A stretch of DNA of 29,102 nt, taken from positions 1 to 29,102 of the forward strand of contig CAZCEC010000076.1 of NCBI GenBank assembly GCA_964497615.1, read 5' to 3'. Position 1 is the stretch's first letter; each line of letters begins with the position of its first letter. A program made the position numbers and the translations under genes. This document shows positions 7,745 through 14,650 of the stretch, piece after piece. The stretch is from CAZCEC01 sp964497615. GTDB lineage: Bacteria; Chloroflexota; Anaerolineae; Anaerolineales; UBA6663. The notes beneath the pieces were generated by a model. That model saw only the letters and a list, made by a program, of their open reading frames with translations. It did not search any database and was not told the DNA's origin.

Positions 7745-8563
7745 TCAATACCCGGCGAAGTTCTGCACCAGCAGCCACTGCGTGCCGTTGTAGGCGATGC
7801 CCACTCCCACGAATTGATAGTTCGTGTTGAGGATGCCGGCCGCGTGCGGCGGGTCCGTCATGAACCACGCCATGGACGCCTCGGCAATCGCCACCGGCCC
7901 CTCGCGATGGCCGTACCAGTTCTCGCTGGCCCAGGCATAGCCCGCGTTCAGGATCATGGACCGCGCCAGCCCAATGCCGGTGATGGGGTCGTAGTGGCCG
8001 CGATACCCCCGCGCCACCATGTCGGCCACCCGCGCCCGCGCAATGCCCATGATCACTTCATCGCGAACGTAAGGCTCCAGCCCCGCCGCCGCCCTCTGCG
8101 CGTTGATCAGGTCAATGTTGTACTGCTCCGCCGCCGCCACATCCGCCGACACCGGCGGCGCCACCCACACCGGCGGGATCGGCGTCAATGTCGGCGGCCC
8201 AGCCTCAACCGCCTCGCCCCCAGCGCCGCCCCCGCCCGTCTCGGCCGCCACCGCCGCCGTCGGCGTCTGCGCCGCCACCCGCTTCTCCGCTGTCGGCTCC
8301 ACCGTCACTGGCACGCCCGTCGCCAAGACCGCCGTCGGCCGCGCGGTCGCCATCTCCGTCTCTGTCGGCAGGATAATCTGCACCACCACAATCGGCTGGA
8401 GCGTCTCCGTCGCCGTGGGCGGCGGTGTCATCGGGTTCACGGCGCAGCCCGCGGCCACCAGGCACGCCGCGGCCAAGGCGGCCGCCTCCCGCGGCCATCC
8501 CGTCCCACCTCGCCTCAAGCGCCGGGCGCTCTCCCGTGCGTCATTTGCCTGCATTTTGGGCAC
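7745..8563 (-). CDS. CAP (SCP/PR-1)-domain lipoprotein
   Basis: A 272-residue surface lipoprotein. The signal sequence ends in a lipobox L-V-A-A-G-C (Cys40). Residues about 41-140 are a Thr/Pro/Ala/Val-rich low-complexity spacer. A CAP domain fills about 145-272, with Y-N-I-D-L-I-N-A-Q-R-A-A-A-G-L, the His in R-G-H-Y-D-P, the Glu in A-S-E-N-W and the late His in P-P-H-A-A-G-I-L, followed by V-G-V-G-I-A-Y. These His/Glu residues are the usual CAP cavity residues. The biochemical role of bacterial CAP proteins is mostly unknown. A GTG at 8563 lies 6 nt after a perfect TATAAT, fitting a leaderless start; ATG 8554 is the alternative. It is followed by polX with a 2-nt gap. Confidence 0.88.
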   Translation of the reverse strand: MPKMQANDARESARRLRRGGTGWPREAAALAAACLVAAGCAVNPMTPPPTATETLQPIVVVQIILPTETEMATARPTAVLATGVPVTVEPTAEKRVAAQTPTAAVAAETGGGGAGGEAVEAGPPTLTPIPPVWVAPPVSADVAAAEQYNIDLINAQRAAAGLEPYVRDEVIMGIARARVADMVARGYRGHYDPITGIGLARSMILNAGYAWASENWYGHREGPVAIAEASMAWFMTDPPHAAGILNTNYQFVGVGIAYNGTQWLLVQNFAGY

Positions 8564-8569
8564 GCCGCG

Positions 8570-8575
8570 ATTATA
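8570..8575 (-). promoter_or_regulatory. -10 box (TATAAT) of the CAP lipoprotein-polX unit
   Basis: A perfect TATAAT on the minus strand ends 6 nt before GTG 8563, which places the expected transcription start on or at the start codon. It is back to back with the TATCCT box of the plus-strand gene (8617-8622), making a compact divergent promoter. No convincing -35. Confidence 0.6.
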
Positions 8576-8616
8576 CCGGATTCAACGCCCTCCACCCGCC
8601 GCCGGGTCGACTGTGG

Positions 8617-8622
8617 TATCCT
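8617..8622 (+). promoter_or_regulatory. Extended -10 box (TGG-TATCCT) of the cysteine desulfurase-like gene
   Basis: TATCCT preceded directly by TGG (extended -10). It ends 9 nt before ATG 8632, so the leader would be 0-3 nt. Confidence 0.5.
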
Positions 8623-8631
8623 GGCCGGGCA

Positions 8632-9897
8632 ATGTCCCGGAGCCACCTCATGCCCTTTCCCATTGATCAGGTCCGCGCCCAATTCCCCGCCCTCGCCTCT
8701 GGCGCCGTCTTCTTCGACAACCCCGGCGGCACCCAGGTCGCCCGCCGCGTCGTCGAGCGCATGAGCGACTACCTCCTCCGCACCAACGCCAACCACGGCG
8801 GCGCGTTCCAGACCTCGCGCGACTCGGACGAGGTCAGCGACCTCGCCCACACCGCCCTGGCCGATCTCCTCGGCGCGCGCTCCCCGGCCGAGATCGTCTT
8901 CGGCCAAAACATGACCACGCTCACCTTCACCCTCTCCCGCGCCCTTGGCCGCCTGCTGGCCCCCGGCGATGAGATCGTCGTCACCCGCCTCGACCACGAC
9001 GCCAACGTCTCGCCCTGGCGCCTGCTGGCCGAGGACCGCGGCGCCGTCCTCAAGTGGGTGGATTTCCGCCCCGAGGACTGCACCCTCGACATGGCCGACT
9101 TCGAGTCCCAGATCAGCGACCGCACCAAGATCGTCGCCTGCGGCTACGCCTCCAACGCGGTCGGCACCATCAACGACATCGCTTCGGTCATCCAGTTGGC
9201 CCACGCCGTGTGCGCGCTGTGCTACGTGGACGCGGTGCAGTACGCCCCGCACGGCCCGATTGATGTGCAGGCCATCGACTGCGACTTCCTGGCCTGCTCG
9301 GCCTATAAGTTTTTTGGACCCCACGTGGGTATTCTCTACGGCAAGTACGACCTGCTCGACCGCCTGCGCGCCTACAAGGTCCGCCCCGCCGACGACCGCC
9401 CGCCAGCCAAATTCGAGACCGGCACCCCCAACTTCGAAGGTCAGGCCGGCGCCCTGGGCGCGGTCGAGTATTTTGAGTGGCTGGCCCAGGCCGTGTCCCC
9501 CGACCCCGCGCTTGCCCGCCGCGCCGCCCTCGTCCGCGCCCTCACCGCCCTCCAGGACTATGAGCGCGATCTGGGCGCGCGCCTCATCGCCGGCCTGCAA
9601 GCCATCCCCGGCCTAAAGATTTGGGGCATTACCGACCCTGCCCGCCTCGGCCAGCGCGTGCCCACCGTTTCCTTCACCCTCGCCGGCTGGCATCCCCGCC
9701 GCCTCGCCGAGGCCCTTGGCGCCGAGGGCCTCTACGTCTGGGACGGCAACTACTACGCCATCTCCGTCACCGAAAAGCTTGGCCTGGAGGACCAGGGCGG
9801 CATGCTCCGCGTCGGCCTCGCCCACTACAACACCGCCGCCGAAGTGGACCGCCTCCTCGACCGCCTCCACGGCCTCGCCCGCTCGCCGGGTGCGTAG
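8632..9897 (+). CDS. Class-V aminotransferase, cysteine desulfurase-like family
   Basis: A 421-residue PLP-dependent fold-type I enzyme. It starts M-S-R-S-H-L-M-P-F-P-I-D-Q-V-R-A-Q-F-P-A-L, followed by F-F-D-N-P-G-G-T-Q-V, the typical opening of the cysteine desulfurase-like subgroup. The PLP-binding Lys is in C-S-A-Y-K-F-F-G-P-H. The cofactor-ring Asp/His region is Y-V-D-A-V-Q-Y-A-P-H. A lyase or sulfur-transfer reaction is likely, but the substrate cannot be read from sequence, and no iscU/sufU partner is adjacent. ATG 8632 is preferred because a -10 box ends 9 nt upstream. ATG 8650 (M-P-F-P-I) is the alternative and would fit the conserved N-terminus equally well. Confidence 0.88.
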   Translation: MSRSHLMPFPIDQVRAQFPALASGAVFFDNPGGTQVARRVVERMSDYLLRTNANHGGAFQTSRDSDEVSDLAHTALADLLGARSPAEIVFGQNMTTLTFTLSRALGRLLAPGDEIVVTRLDHDANVSPWRLLAEDRGAVLKWVDFRPEDCTLDMADFESQISDRTKIVACGYASNAVGTINDIASVIQLAHAVCALCYVDAVQYAPHGPIDVQAIDCDFLACSAYKFFGPHVGILYGKYDLLDRLRAYKVRPADDRPPAKFETGTPNFEGQAGALGAVEYFEWLAQAVSPDPALARRAALVRALTALQDYERDLGARLIAGLQAIPGLKIWGITDPARLGQRVPTVSFTLAGWHPRRLAEALGAEGLYVWDGNYYAISVTEKLGLEDQGGMLRVGLAHYNTAAEVDRLLDRLHGLARSPGA

Positions 9898-9902
9898 AAA
9901 TC

Positions 9903-10017
9903 GCAGGAGCGCATTGCACGCACGACGCCGGGCGCGCGCACACAAATCGCGCCTGCAAGGCGCTCCTACGAACGATCCCCAAGCGGCGGTTACCGTAGGA
10001 GCGCGTTGCACGCGCGA
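9903..10017. repeat. Cluster of three 23-nt REP-like palindromes with 5' GTAG foot
   Basis: Copies at 9903-9925 (plus), 9947-9969 (minus) and 9995-10017 (plus). Each is GTAGGAGCGC, one variable base, TTGCA, one variable base, then GCGCGA. The middle copy read on minus is identical to the copy at 16498-16520. In the third copy the stem pair C-G has become G-C, which keeps the hairpin. A degenerate fourth copy may follow at about 10036-10075. No transposase gene is nearby. Confidence 0.8.
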
Positions 10018-10100
10018 TGAGACCACGGCCTAATCATACGAACGCGCTTGCCCTGGAACGGGTCTGCACGCGCGCTTTGGTTCGCGGGCCGGTGGCCGCC

Positions 10101-11015
10101 CTACTTCCCCTCCCCCGCCGCCACCAGCCGGCTCAGCAAATCGCTCCCCGGCGGCAGCAGCACCAGCCTGCCCCGCCCCTCCAGGATCTTCTGCGTCTCC
10201 AGGATCTCAAACACCGCCGAGGCCACCTCGGGGTCGGCGGTTATTTCCTTCAGCGCCTGCCCCACAATCCGCGGCCGGATAGCGCCCGCCTTGGCGAACT
10301 CGATGGCCGCCTGCCGCTCCGCCGTGCTGGTGATGATGCTCACCTGGTTCGCGCCGTCCTGCTTAATGGCCGACGTCACCTGGCGCAGCCGGTTGACCAC
10401 CTTGGCCTCGATCTGGTTGATCATCCCCACATCGCGGAAGTGCACCTTGCGGATGTAAACCGAGCCCAGCTTGTAGCCCCACTCGTGCGAGCGCGGCGAC
10501 ACCTCCTCGCGCACCGTGCGGCTCATCGCGTGCCGGTCAATCAGCATGTTGTCCAGCGGCAAATTGCTCAGCGACCGCACCACCGCGTTGCTCACATTCG
10601 CCGACAACGACCCACGCGGATCGGCGTTCTTGAATAGAAACGCCACTGGGTCGCTGATGAACATCTCGTACCAGATGCCCACCCCCATCGGCGCGCCTTC
10701 CTCCGAGTTGACCGGGGTGCTGCGCAGGTATTGCTGGTCAATGCGCATGTCCAGCACGCGCCGGCTGCCCAGCCAGTTCACCAGGAAGGCGCTCGGCCCC
10801 AGTTTGAGCGGCAGGATGTGCAGCCCCGGCTCCCGCAACGTGCCCACAACGTTGCCGAACAGGATAAAGACCTGGCAGGTGCCCTCCTCGACGATGGCAA
10901 AAAAGCCGGCCAGCCGCAGAAAGAACATGATGATCGGCATGAAGAACCACATCCCGAAGAACGTGATCGCACCGCCGACGAGAAAGCCAACCAGTTCCGC
11001 GCCCAGGAGTTCCAT
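10101..11015 (-). CDS. SPFH/band-7 domain membrane protein (second of a pair)
   Basis: A 304-residue stomatin/prohibitin-superfamily protein. Residues about 8-45 are hydrophobic with probable membrane insertion (F-L-V-G-G-A-I-T-F-F-G-M-W-F-F-M-P-I-I-M-F-F). A band-7 domain follows (E-E-G-T-C-Q-V-F-I-L-F-G; L-R-E-P-G-L-H-I-L-P; V-L-D-M-R-I-D-Q-Q-Y-L; V-G-I-W-Y-E-M-F-I-S-D-P-V-A-F-L-F). The C-terminal helical part includes R-L-R-Q-V-T-S-A-I-K-Q-D-G-A-N-Q-V. Such proteins build large membrane-bound rings and organise membrane microdomains or proteases. ATG 11015 shares its A with the stop of the upstream gene and has a strong AAGGAGGTGG. The pair is clearly an operon and probably forms a hetero-oligomer. 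Confidence 0.88.
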   Translation of the reverse strand: MELLGAELVGFLVGGAITFFGMWFFMPIIMFFLRLAGFFAIVEEGTCQVFILFGNVVGTLREPGLHILPLKLGPSAFLVNWLGSRRVLDMRIDQQYLRSTPVNSEEGAPMGVGIWYEMFISDPVAFLFKNADPRGSLSANVSNAVVRSLSNLPLDNMLIDRHAMSRTVREEVSPRSHEWGYKLGSVYIRKVHFRDVGMINQIEAKVVNRLRQVTSAIKQDGANQVSIITSTAERQAAIEFAKAGAIRPRIVGQALKEITADPEVASAVFEILETQKILEGRGRLVLLPPGSDLLSRLVAAGEGK

Positions 11016-11989
11016 CACTCCACCTCCTTCACGACCTGCGCGGCCTGCCCGAACAGCCGCAGCCGCACGTTCCGCAGATAAGCCTTCAGGGTGTCCGGCC
11101 CGCTCTGGCGCAGCGTTCGCAGCTGCTCGGCCAGCGCCGTCAGTGGCTCCACCTCTGCCTGGGCGTTCAGGGTCTCGATCTCCACCGCGCGCTTCGATTG
11201 CACGATCTTCTGGTCGGCCGCCGCCTGCGCCAGACTGATATCGGACGAGACCTGGTTGTGCGCCGTGTTGATCGCCGCCAGCGCCGACTCCACCTCGGCG
11301 GGCGGGTCGATGCCGGTGATGAGCGAGGCATCCAGGATGATGCCATACCGCGCCGCCGACGACGCGCACTCGCGCTCCATGTGATCGTTCAGGTCGCGCA
11401 GGTTCTTGCGCAGGTCGTTGATGGACACGCCGGTCACCACGCTCATGTCGCCTTCGCGGGCCGCGCCCTGCGGCGCCTCGAAGCCCGCGATGCGCTCGCG
11501 CAGCACCGAGACGAAGTAGCCCATCACATGCGAGATCGGCCGTTTGACCCCAAACAGGTATGCGTACAGGTTGCTGTCCGCCACCCGGTAGCGGATTTGC
11601 CCGGTCAGGCCGGTGTTGAGCTGGTCGCGCGTCACCCCCTCCAGCACCGTCCCGCCCGAGTTGGCCGTCGGCTCGTCCGGGTCATACGCCATGTTGACGG
11701 TCTGCGTGGCGATGGAAACCTTGTAGATGCGCTCCCACGGCCACTTGAAGTACGGCCCGCCCGGCTGGATCACCCGCACCTGCGGGTAGTTGTAGCGCTG
11801 CTTGTGCGACTCATTCAGCGTCTCGCCCAGCGCGGACTCCGCCGTCATGGCCTTGCCCACGCGCTCGGCCCGCCCCAGCACCGTCTTCACCGCGCGCTCA
11901 TTTTGCTCCACGGTGTAGATGGCCAGCACCGCATACCGCAAGATGAACCACGCCACGAAGCCGATCAACATGCCCAGTAGAAAACCCAT
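11015..11989 (-). CDS. SPFH/band-7 domain membrane protein (first of a pair)
   Basis: A 324-residue protein. An N-terminal membrane segment (G-F-L-L-G-M-L-I-G-F-V-A-W-F-I-L-R-Y-A-V-L) is followed by the band-7 entry V-E-Q-N-E-R-A-V-K-T-V-L-G-R-A. Next come P-Q-V-R-V-I-Q-P-G-G-P-Y-F-K-W-P-W-E-R-I-Y-K-V and the strand M-A-Y-D-P-D-E-P. A long coiled-coil tail carries A-Q-A-A-A-D-Q-K-I-V-Q-S-K-R-A-V-E-I-E-T-L-N-A-Q-A-E. The spacing of Q-P-G-G-P-Y-F-K-W-P is typical of HflK/HflC-like members, but no FtsH gene is in the window. ATG 11989 has a purine-rich GGAGG-like stretch upstream (GGCGGAGGAAGGGAG). The function is inferred only at family level. Confidence 0.88.
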   Translation of the reverse strand: MGFLLGMLIGFVAWFILRYAVLAIYTVEQNERAVKTVLGRAERVGKAMTAESALGETLNESHKQRYNYPQVRVIQPGGPYFKWPWERIYKVSIATQTVNMAYDPDEPTANSGGTVLEGVTRDQLNTGLTGQIRYRVADSNLYAYLFGVKRPISHVMGYFVSVLRERIAGFEAPQGAAREGDMSVVTGVSINDLRKNLRDLNDHMERECASSAARYGIILDASLITGIDPPAEVESALAAINTAHNQVSSDISLAQAAADQKIVQSKRAVEIETLNAQAEVEPLTALAEQLRTLRQSGPDTLKAYLRNVRLRLFGQAAQVVKEVE

Positions 11990-12081
11990 CGCCTCACTCC
12001 CTTCCTCCGCCTCCCGGCGGTCCACCCCCCAGCATTACTTCTCCGATGCCGTCTCAGGCTCGCCTGGCCCCACCCACCCCC

Positions 12082-12218
12082 GTAGTCGCGCCCTTTACGG
12101 GCGCGGCCCCCGCTCACCTCCGTAGTCGCGCCCTTCATGGGCGCGGCCCCACCCACTCCCGTAGTCGCGCCCTTCATGGGCGCACCCCGGCGAGTGTAGT
12201 CGCGCCCTTCATGGGCGC
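12082..12218. repeat. Array of four GTAGTCGCGCCC palindromes
   Basis: Copies start at about 12082, 12122, 12161 and 12196. Each is GTAGTC followed by the hairpin GCGCCC-TTCAT-GGGCGC (the first copy has a TTTAC loop). A truncated GTAG lies at 12231. Spacing is 35-40 bases, with C-rich filler between. The elements share the GTAG foot with the 9903-10017 cluster but have a different stem, so this is a second REP-like family. They lie between the start of the SPFH operon and the riboflavin operon promoter. Confidence 0.8.
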
Positions 12219-12378
12219 GCCCTGGCGAGTGTAGCCGGATTGCTCCGCATGGCAAGCGCGCCCCGCCTCTGCCTCGCGCCAGCCTCCTCCGCAAACCGCC
12301 CGCCGACGTTCGTCCGTCGTCCGGCTTCCACCCCCTACCGGTCCACGATCCCTCATTGACGCCCCTCCCCGCCCCCGC
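12219..12378. other. Intergenic spacer before the riboflavin operon, no gene seen
   Basis: It contains a CGTC-word patch (about 12308-12322) and C-rich sequence. I see no gene and no clear promoter for the SPFH genes on the minus strand. Confidence 0.5.
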
Positions 12379-12384
12379 TATAAT
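12379..12384 (+). promoter_or_regulatory. -10 box (TATAAT) of the FMN-riboswitch operon
   Basis: A perfect TATAAT ends 22 nt before the first paired base of the riboswitch. The expected start of transcription near 12391 fits a normal riboswitch leader. Confidence 0.65.
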
Positions 12385-12406
12385 CGTCTTCATAACAGCA
12401 TATTCA

Positions 12407-12550
12407 ACCTTCGGGGCAGGGTGAAACTCCCGATCGGCGGTACAGTCCGCGAGCCAGACTACAACCTGGCACGACCCGGCGCAACTCCGGGACCGACGGT
12501 AATTCGGCGTGGCGCGCAGCGCCGCCCGATCAGTCCGGATGAAAGAAGGT
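12407..12550 (+). ncRNA. FMN riboswitch (RFN element)
   Basis: All hallmark blocks are present in order. P1 is ACCTTC (12407-12412) paired with GAAGGT (12545-12550). Then come GGGGCAGGGTGAAACTCCCG, ATCGGCGGT, AGTCCGCGAGCC, a variable arm, CCGGCGCAACTCCGG, GACCGACGGTAATTC, a G/C arm, and CAGTCCGGATGAAAGAAGG. The element binds flavin mononucleotide and in bacteria usually represses riboflavin synthesis or uptake. Two hairpins with T-tracts follow before the first gene, so control is most likely by premature termination. Confidence 0.95.
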
Positions 12551-12600
12551 TTGCACGCCCTCAGCCGCGTTTCGCGCGCTTGCTGGCCGTGCTTCAGCGG

Positions 12601-12637
12601 CCCCGTTCACCGGCTTGTTCCGGTCAGCGGGGTTTTG
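12601..12637 (+). terminator. Riboswitch-linked terminator 1
   Basis: The stem CCCCG...ACCGG closes with CCGGT...CGGGG around a CTTGTT loop and is followed directly by TTTTGT. It starts 50 nt after the riboswitch P1 and is the natural expression platform. Confidence 0.75.
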
Positions 12638-12690
12638 TCTGAATGCGCCGTCCTGGTGTCCATCACCCTGGGCCGCGCCTCTTTCCCCTA

Positions 12691-12726
12691 CCCCGGAGCC
12701 AGTCGTGTCTCGCGGGGTTTTTGTTT
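12691..12726 (+). terminator. Riboswitch-linked terminator 2, directly before the permease start
   Basis: CCCCG-GAG pairs with CTC-CGGGG (one bulged G), followed by TTTTTGTTT. It lies about 55 nt after terminator 1 and 2 nt before ATG 12728. It could be a second checkpoint, or the stem could also mask the start codon region. Confidence 0.6.
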
Positions 12727-12727
12727 G

Positions 12728-13570
12728 ATGCACACGCCAACCGAAATCAACCTGCCCACCCATTCCCCCCCACCTCCTTCGGATTCTCTTCGCGCCCTTC
12801 GGGTACTTCGGGCCTTCGTGGTGAGGGTTTCCCCCGGCTGGGCCATTCCGCTTTCCTTGCTCGCCGGCCTCCTCGCCTGGGACCTCCTGGCCCGCCTCAC
12901 CGCCTGGCCGGCCTACATCCTCCCGCGCCCCCTGGCCGTGTGGAACCGCTTCCTCGCCGTCACCGCCGATGGCTGGCTCTTCTGGCACGCCGGCATCACC
13001 CTGGGCGAGGTGCTGGCCGGCCTGGCCCTGGGTCTCATCGTCGCTACTGCTCTCGGCTACATCGTTGCCAAGTCCGTGGCCCTGGAGCGCGCCCTCACCC
13101 CCTATATCGTCGCCTCCCAGGCCATCCCCATTGTCGCCCTGGCGCCCCTGCTGGTGCTCTGGTTTGGCGTCGGTCTGCGCTCCAAGGTCCTCATCTGCGC
13201 CCTGATCGTCTTCTTCCCCATCCTCATCAACACCGTGGTCGGCCTGCGCAGCGTCGAGCCTGATCTGCGCGACCTCATGCGCTCCCTGCGCGCCACCCGC
13301 TGGCAAACCTTCCTCAAGCTGGAGGCCCCCGCCGCCCTGCCCATCTGGCTGGGCGGCCTGCGTGTCGGCGCCACCCTGGCCGTCATCGGCGCCGTCGTCG
13401 GCGAGTTCGTCGGCGCGGACCGCGGCCTGGGCTTCCTCATCAACTTTGGCCGCGGCCAATACGATACCGCCCTCGTCTTCGTCGCCGCCCTCGCCCTCGT
13501 GCTCATCGCGCTCCTGCTCTATGGTGCGGTGTCCGCCCTGGAGCGTGTGCTCCTGCGCTGGCAGCGATAA
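12728..13570 (+). CDS. ribX: Riboflavin-type ABC transporter permease (RibX-like)
   Basis: A 280-residue permease of the nitrate/taurine/thiamine-precursor (SsuC/ThiX) family, with about six membrane spans from residue 38 onward. The cytoplasmic coupling loop E-P-D-L-R-D-L-M-R-S-L-R-A-T-R-W-Q-T-F-L-K-L-E-A-P-A-A-L-P matches the EAA-type loop. An FMN riboswitch upstream and a THI5-like binding protein downstream point to riboflavin import, as in the RibXY systems known from Chloroflexi; the substrate is inferred from this context. The first 35 or so residues are not conserved-looking and are encoded partly by CTTCG nonamer words (12788-12820). ATG 12728 has no Shine-Dalgarno and sits on terminator 2's T-run, so GTG 12821 may be the real start. 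Confidence 0.85.
   Translation: MHTPTEINLPTHSPPPPSDSLRALRVLRAFVVRVSPGWAIPLSLLAGLLAWDLLARLTAWPAYILPRPLAVWNRFLAVTADGWLFWHAGITLGEVLAGLALGLIVATALGYIVAKSVALERALTPYIVASQAIPIVALAPLLVLWFGVGLRSKVLICALIVFFPILINTVVGLRSVEPDLRDLMRSLRATRWQTFLKLEAPAALPIWLGGLRVGATLAVIGAVVGEFVGADRGLGFLINFGRGQYDTALVFVAALALVLIALLLYGAVSALERVLLRWQR
12788..12820. repeat. CTTCG word repeat in the 5' end of the permease frame
   Basis: Four CTTCG copies at about 9-nt spacing (CTTCGCGCC, CTTCGGGTA, CTTCGGGC, CTTCGTGG). They encode L-R-A-L-R-V-L-R-A-F-V-V at the permease N-terminus, before the first membrane span. Confidence 0.65.
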
Positions 13571-13602
13571 CCAACAACGAGAAAGAGGAATTGAAAGAGC
13601 CT

Positions 13603-14574
13603 ATGCGTCGAACCGTCGTCTTCCTGGTGCTGTGCCTGGTATCCGTCGCCTGCGGGAGCGCGACTGCCGCCCCGCCTACCCCCGCCGCCCTGCGCCCCAT
13701 CCGTCTGCCGATGGGCTTCATCCCCAGCGTCCAGTACGCCCCCTTCTACGTTGCCGTGGATAAGGGCTACTTCGCAGACGAGAGCCTGGAGATCGACTTC
13801 GACTATTCCTTCGAGACCAACGGCGTCGCCCTCGTCGGCGCGGGCGAACTGCCTTTCGCCGTCGTCTCCGGCGAGCAGGTGCTGCTCGCCCGCGCCCAGG
13901 GCCTGCCCGTCACGTACGTCATGGCCTGGTTTCAGAAGTTCCCCGTGGCCGTCATCGCCCAGGCTGGCACGCCCCTCGCCTCCCCCGCCGACCTTGATGG
14001 CCTGAACATCGGCACGCCCTTGCTCGAAGGCGCCAACTACGTCGGCCTGCGCGCGCTCCTCGCCCACGCTGGCCTGCCCGACAGCGCCGTTACTGTCCAG
14101 GCCATCGGCTTCAACCAGGTGCCGGCCCTCACCGCCGGTCAGGTGGATGCCGTCGTCGTGTACACCAACAACGAGCCTATCCGCCTCGCCGCTGAGGGCA
14201 TGCAGTTGTCGTCCCTCAACGTCGGCGACTACGTCAGCCTCGCCGCCAACGGCATCCTCACCAACGAGGGCACCATCGCCCAGGAGCCGGAGTTGGTGCG
14301 CGGCTTCATTCGCGCCCTGCTGCGCGGCCTGCGCGACACCATTTCCGACCCCGCCGCCGCCTACACCATCACCAAGACCTATGTCGAGGGCCTGGCCGAC
14401 GACGCCCTGGAGCAGCAAGTCCTCGCCGCCACCATCGAGCTGTGGCAGGCCGAGCGCCTCGGCTACTCCCAGCCCGCCTCCTGGGAAACCATGCAGCAGA
14501 CCCTGCTCGACGCCGGCCTGCTAGCCGCGCCGCAGGACCTGAGCAAGACCTACACGAATGAGTTCATCCCGTAA
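13603..14574 (+). CDS. ribY: Riboflavin-type ABC transporter substrate-binding lipoprotein (RibY-like)
   Basis: A 323-residue NMT1/THI5-like periplasmic-binding-fold protein. The signal peptide ends at Cys17 (V-S-V-A-C), so it is lipid-anchored. The family opening L-P-M-G-F-I-P-S-V-Q-Y-A-P-F-Y-V-A-V-D-K-G-Y-F is intact, followed by the typical hinge strands and N-G-I-L-T-N-E near residue 220. Relatives bind pyrimidine precursors or flavins. The FMN riboswitch at the head of the operon makes riboflavin the best guess. ATG 13603 is chosen because the signal peptide begins there and a GAGGA lies upstream. A TTG at 13591 would add only four residues. Confidence 0.87.
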   Translation: MRRTVVFLVLCLVSVACGSATAAPPTPAALRPIRLPMGFIPSVQYAPFYVAVDKGYFADESLEIDFDYSFETNGVALVGAGELPFAVVSGEQVLLARAQGLPVTYVMAWFQKFPVAVIAQAGTPLASPADLDGLNIGTPLLEGANYVGLRALLAHAGLPDSAVTVQAIGFNQVPALTAGQVDAVVVYTNNEPIRLAAEGMQLSSLNVGDYVSLAANGILTNEGTIAQEPELVRGFIRALLRGLRDTISDPAAAYTITKTYVEGLADDALEQQVLAATIELWQAERLGYSQPASWETMQQTLLDAGLLAAPQDLSKTYTNEFIP

Positions 14575-14578
14575 GAAC

Positions 14579-14650
14579 GTGTGGGAGTGTGGGCGTAAGG
14601 GAGTGCGGTCGTGACCACTCCCACACTCCCCCACCCCCACACTCCCATAC
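14579..14650. repeat. Inverted GTGGGAGTGTGGG repeat flanking the ATPase start
   Basis: GTGTGGGAGTGTGGG (14579-14593) and its near-perfect complement CCCACACTCCCATAC (14636-14650, one mismatch) flank the GTG start of the ATPase. Further ACTCCC words lie between. In mRNA this would fold over the ribosome site. It may be chance from word expansion on both sides. Confidence 0.65.

Noticed and set aside
8515..9600. Minus-strand 361-codon frame opposite the cysteine desulfurase-like gene
   Set aside because: Shadow frame created by high GC3; Gly/Val/Asp/Glu-rich with no recognisable fold.
12082..12235. CRISPR-like array
   Set aside because: Units are short palindromes with C-rich similar filler of about 12-17 bases, not 30-40-base unique spacers; no cas genes nearby.
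11965..12393. Minus-strand frame with repeated A-P-M-K-G-A-T-T peptide
   Set aside because: The peptide repeat is only the translation of the GTAGTCGCGCCC palindromes; it has no start context and no homology pattern.
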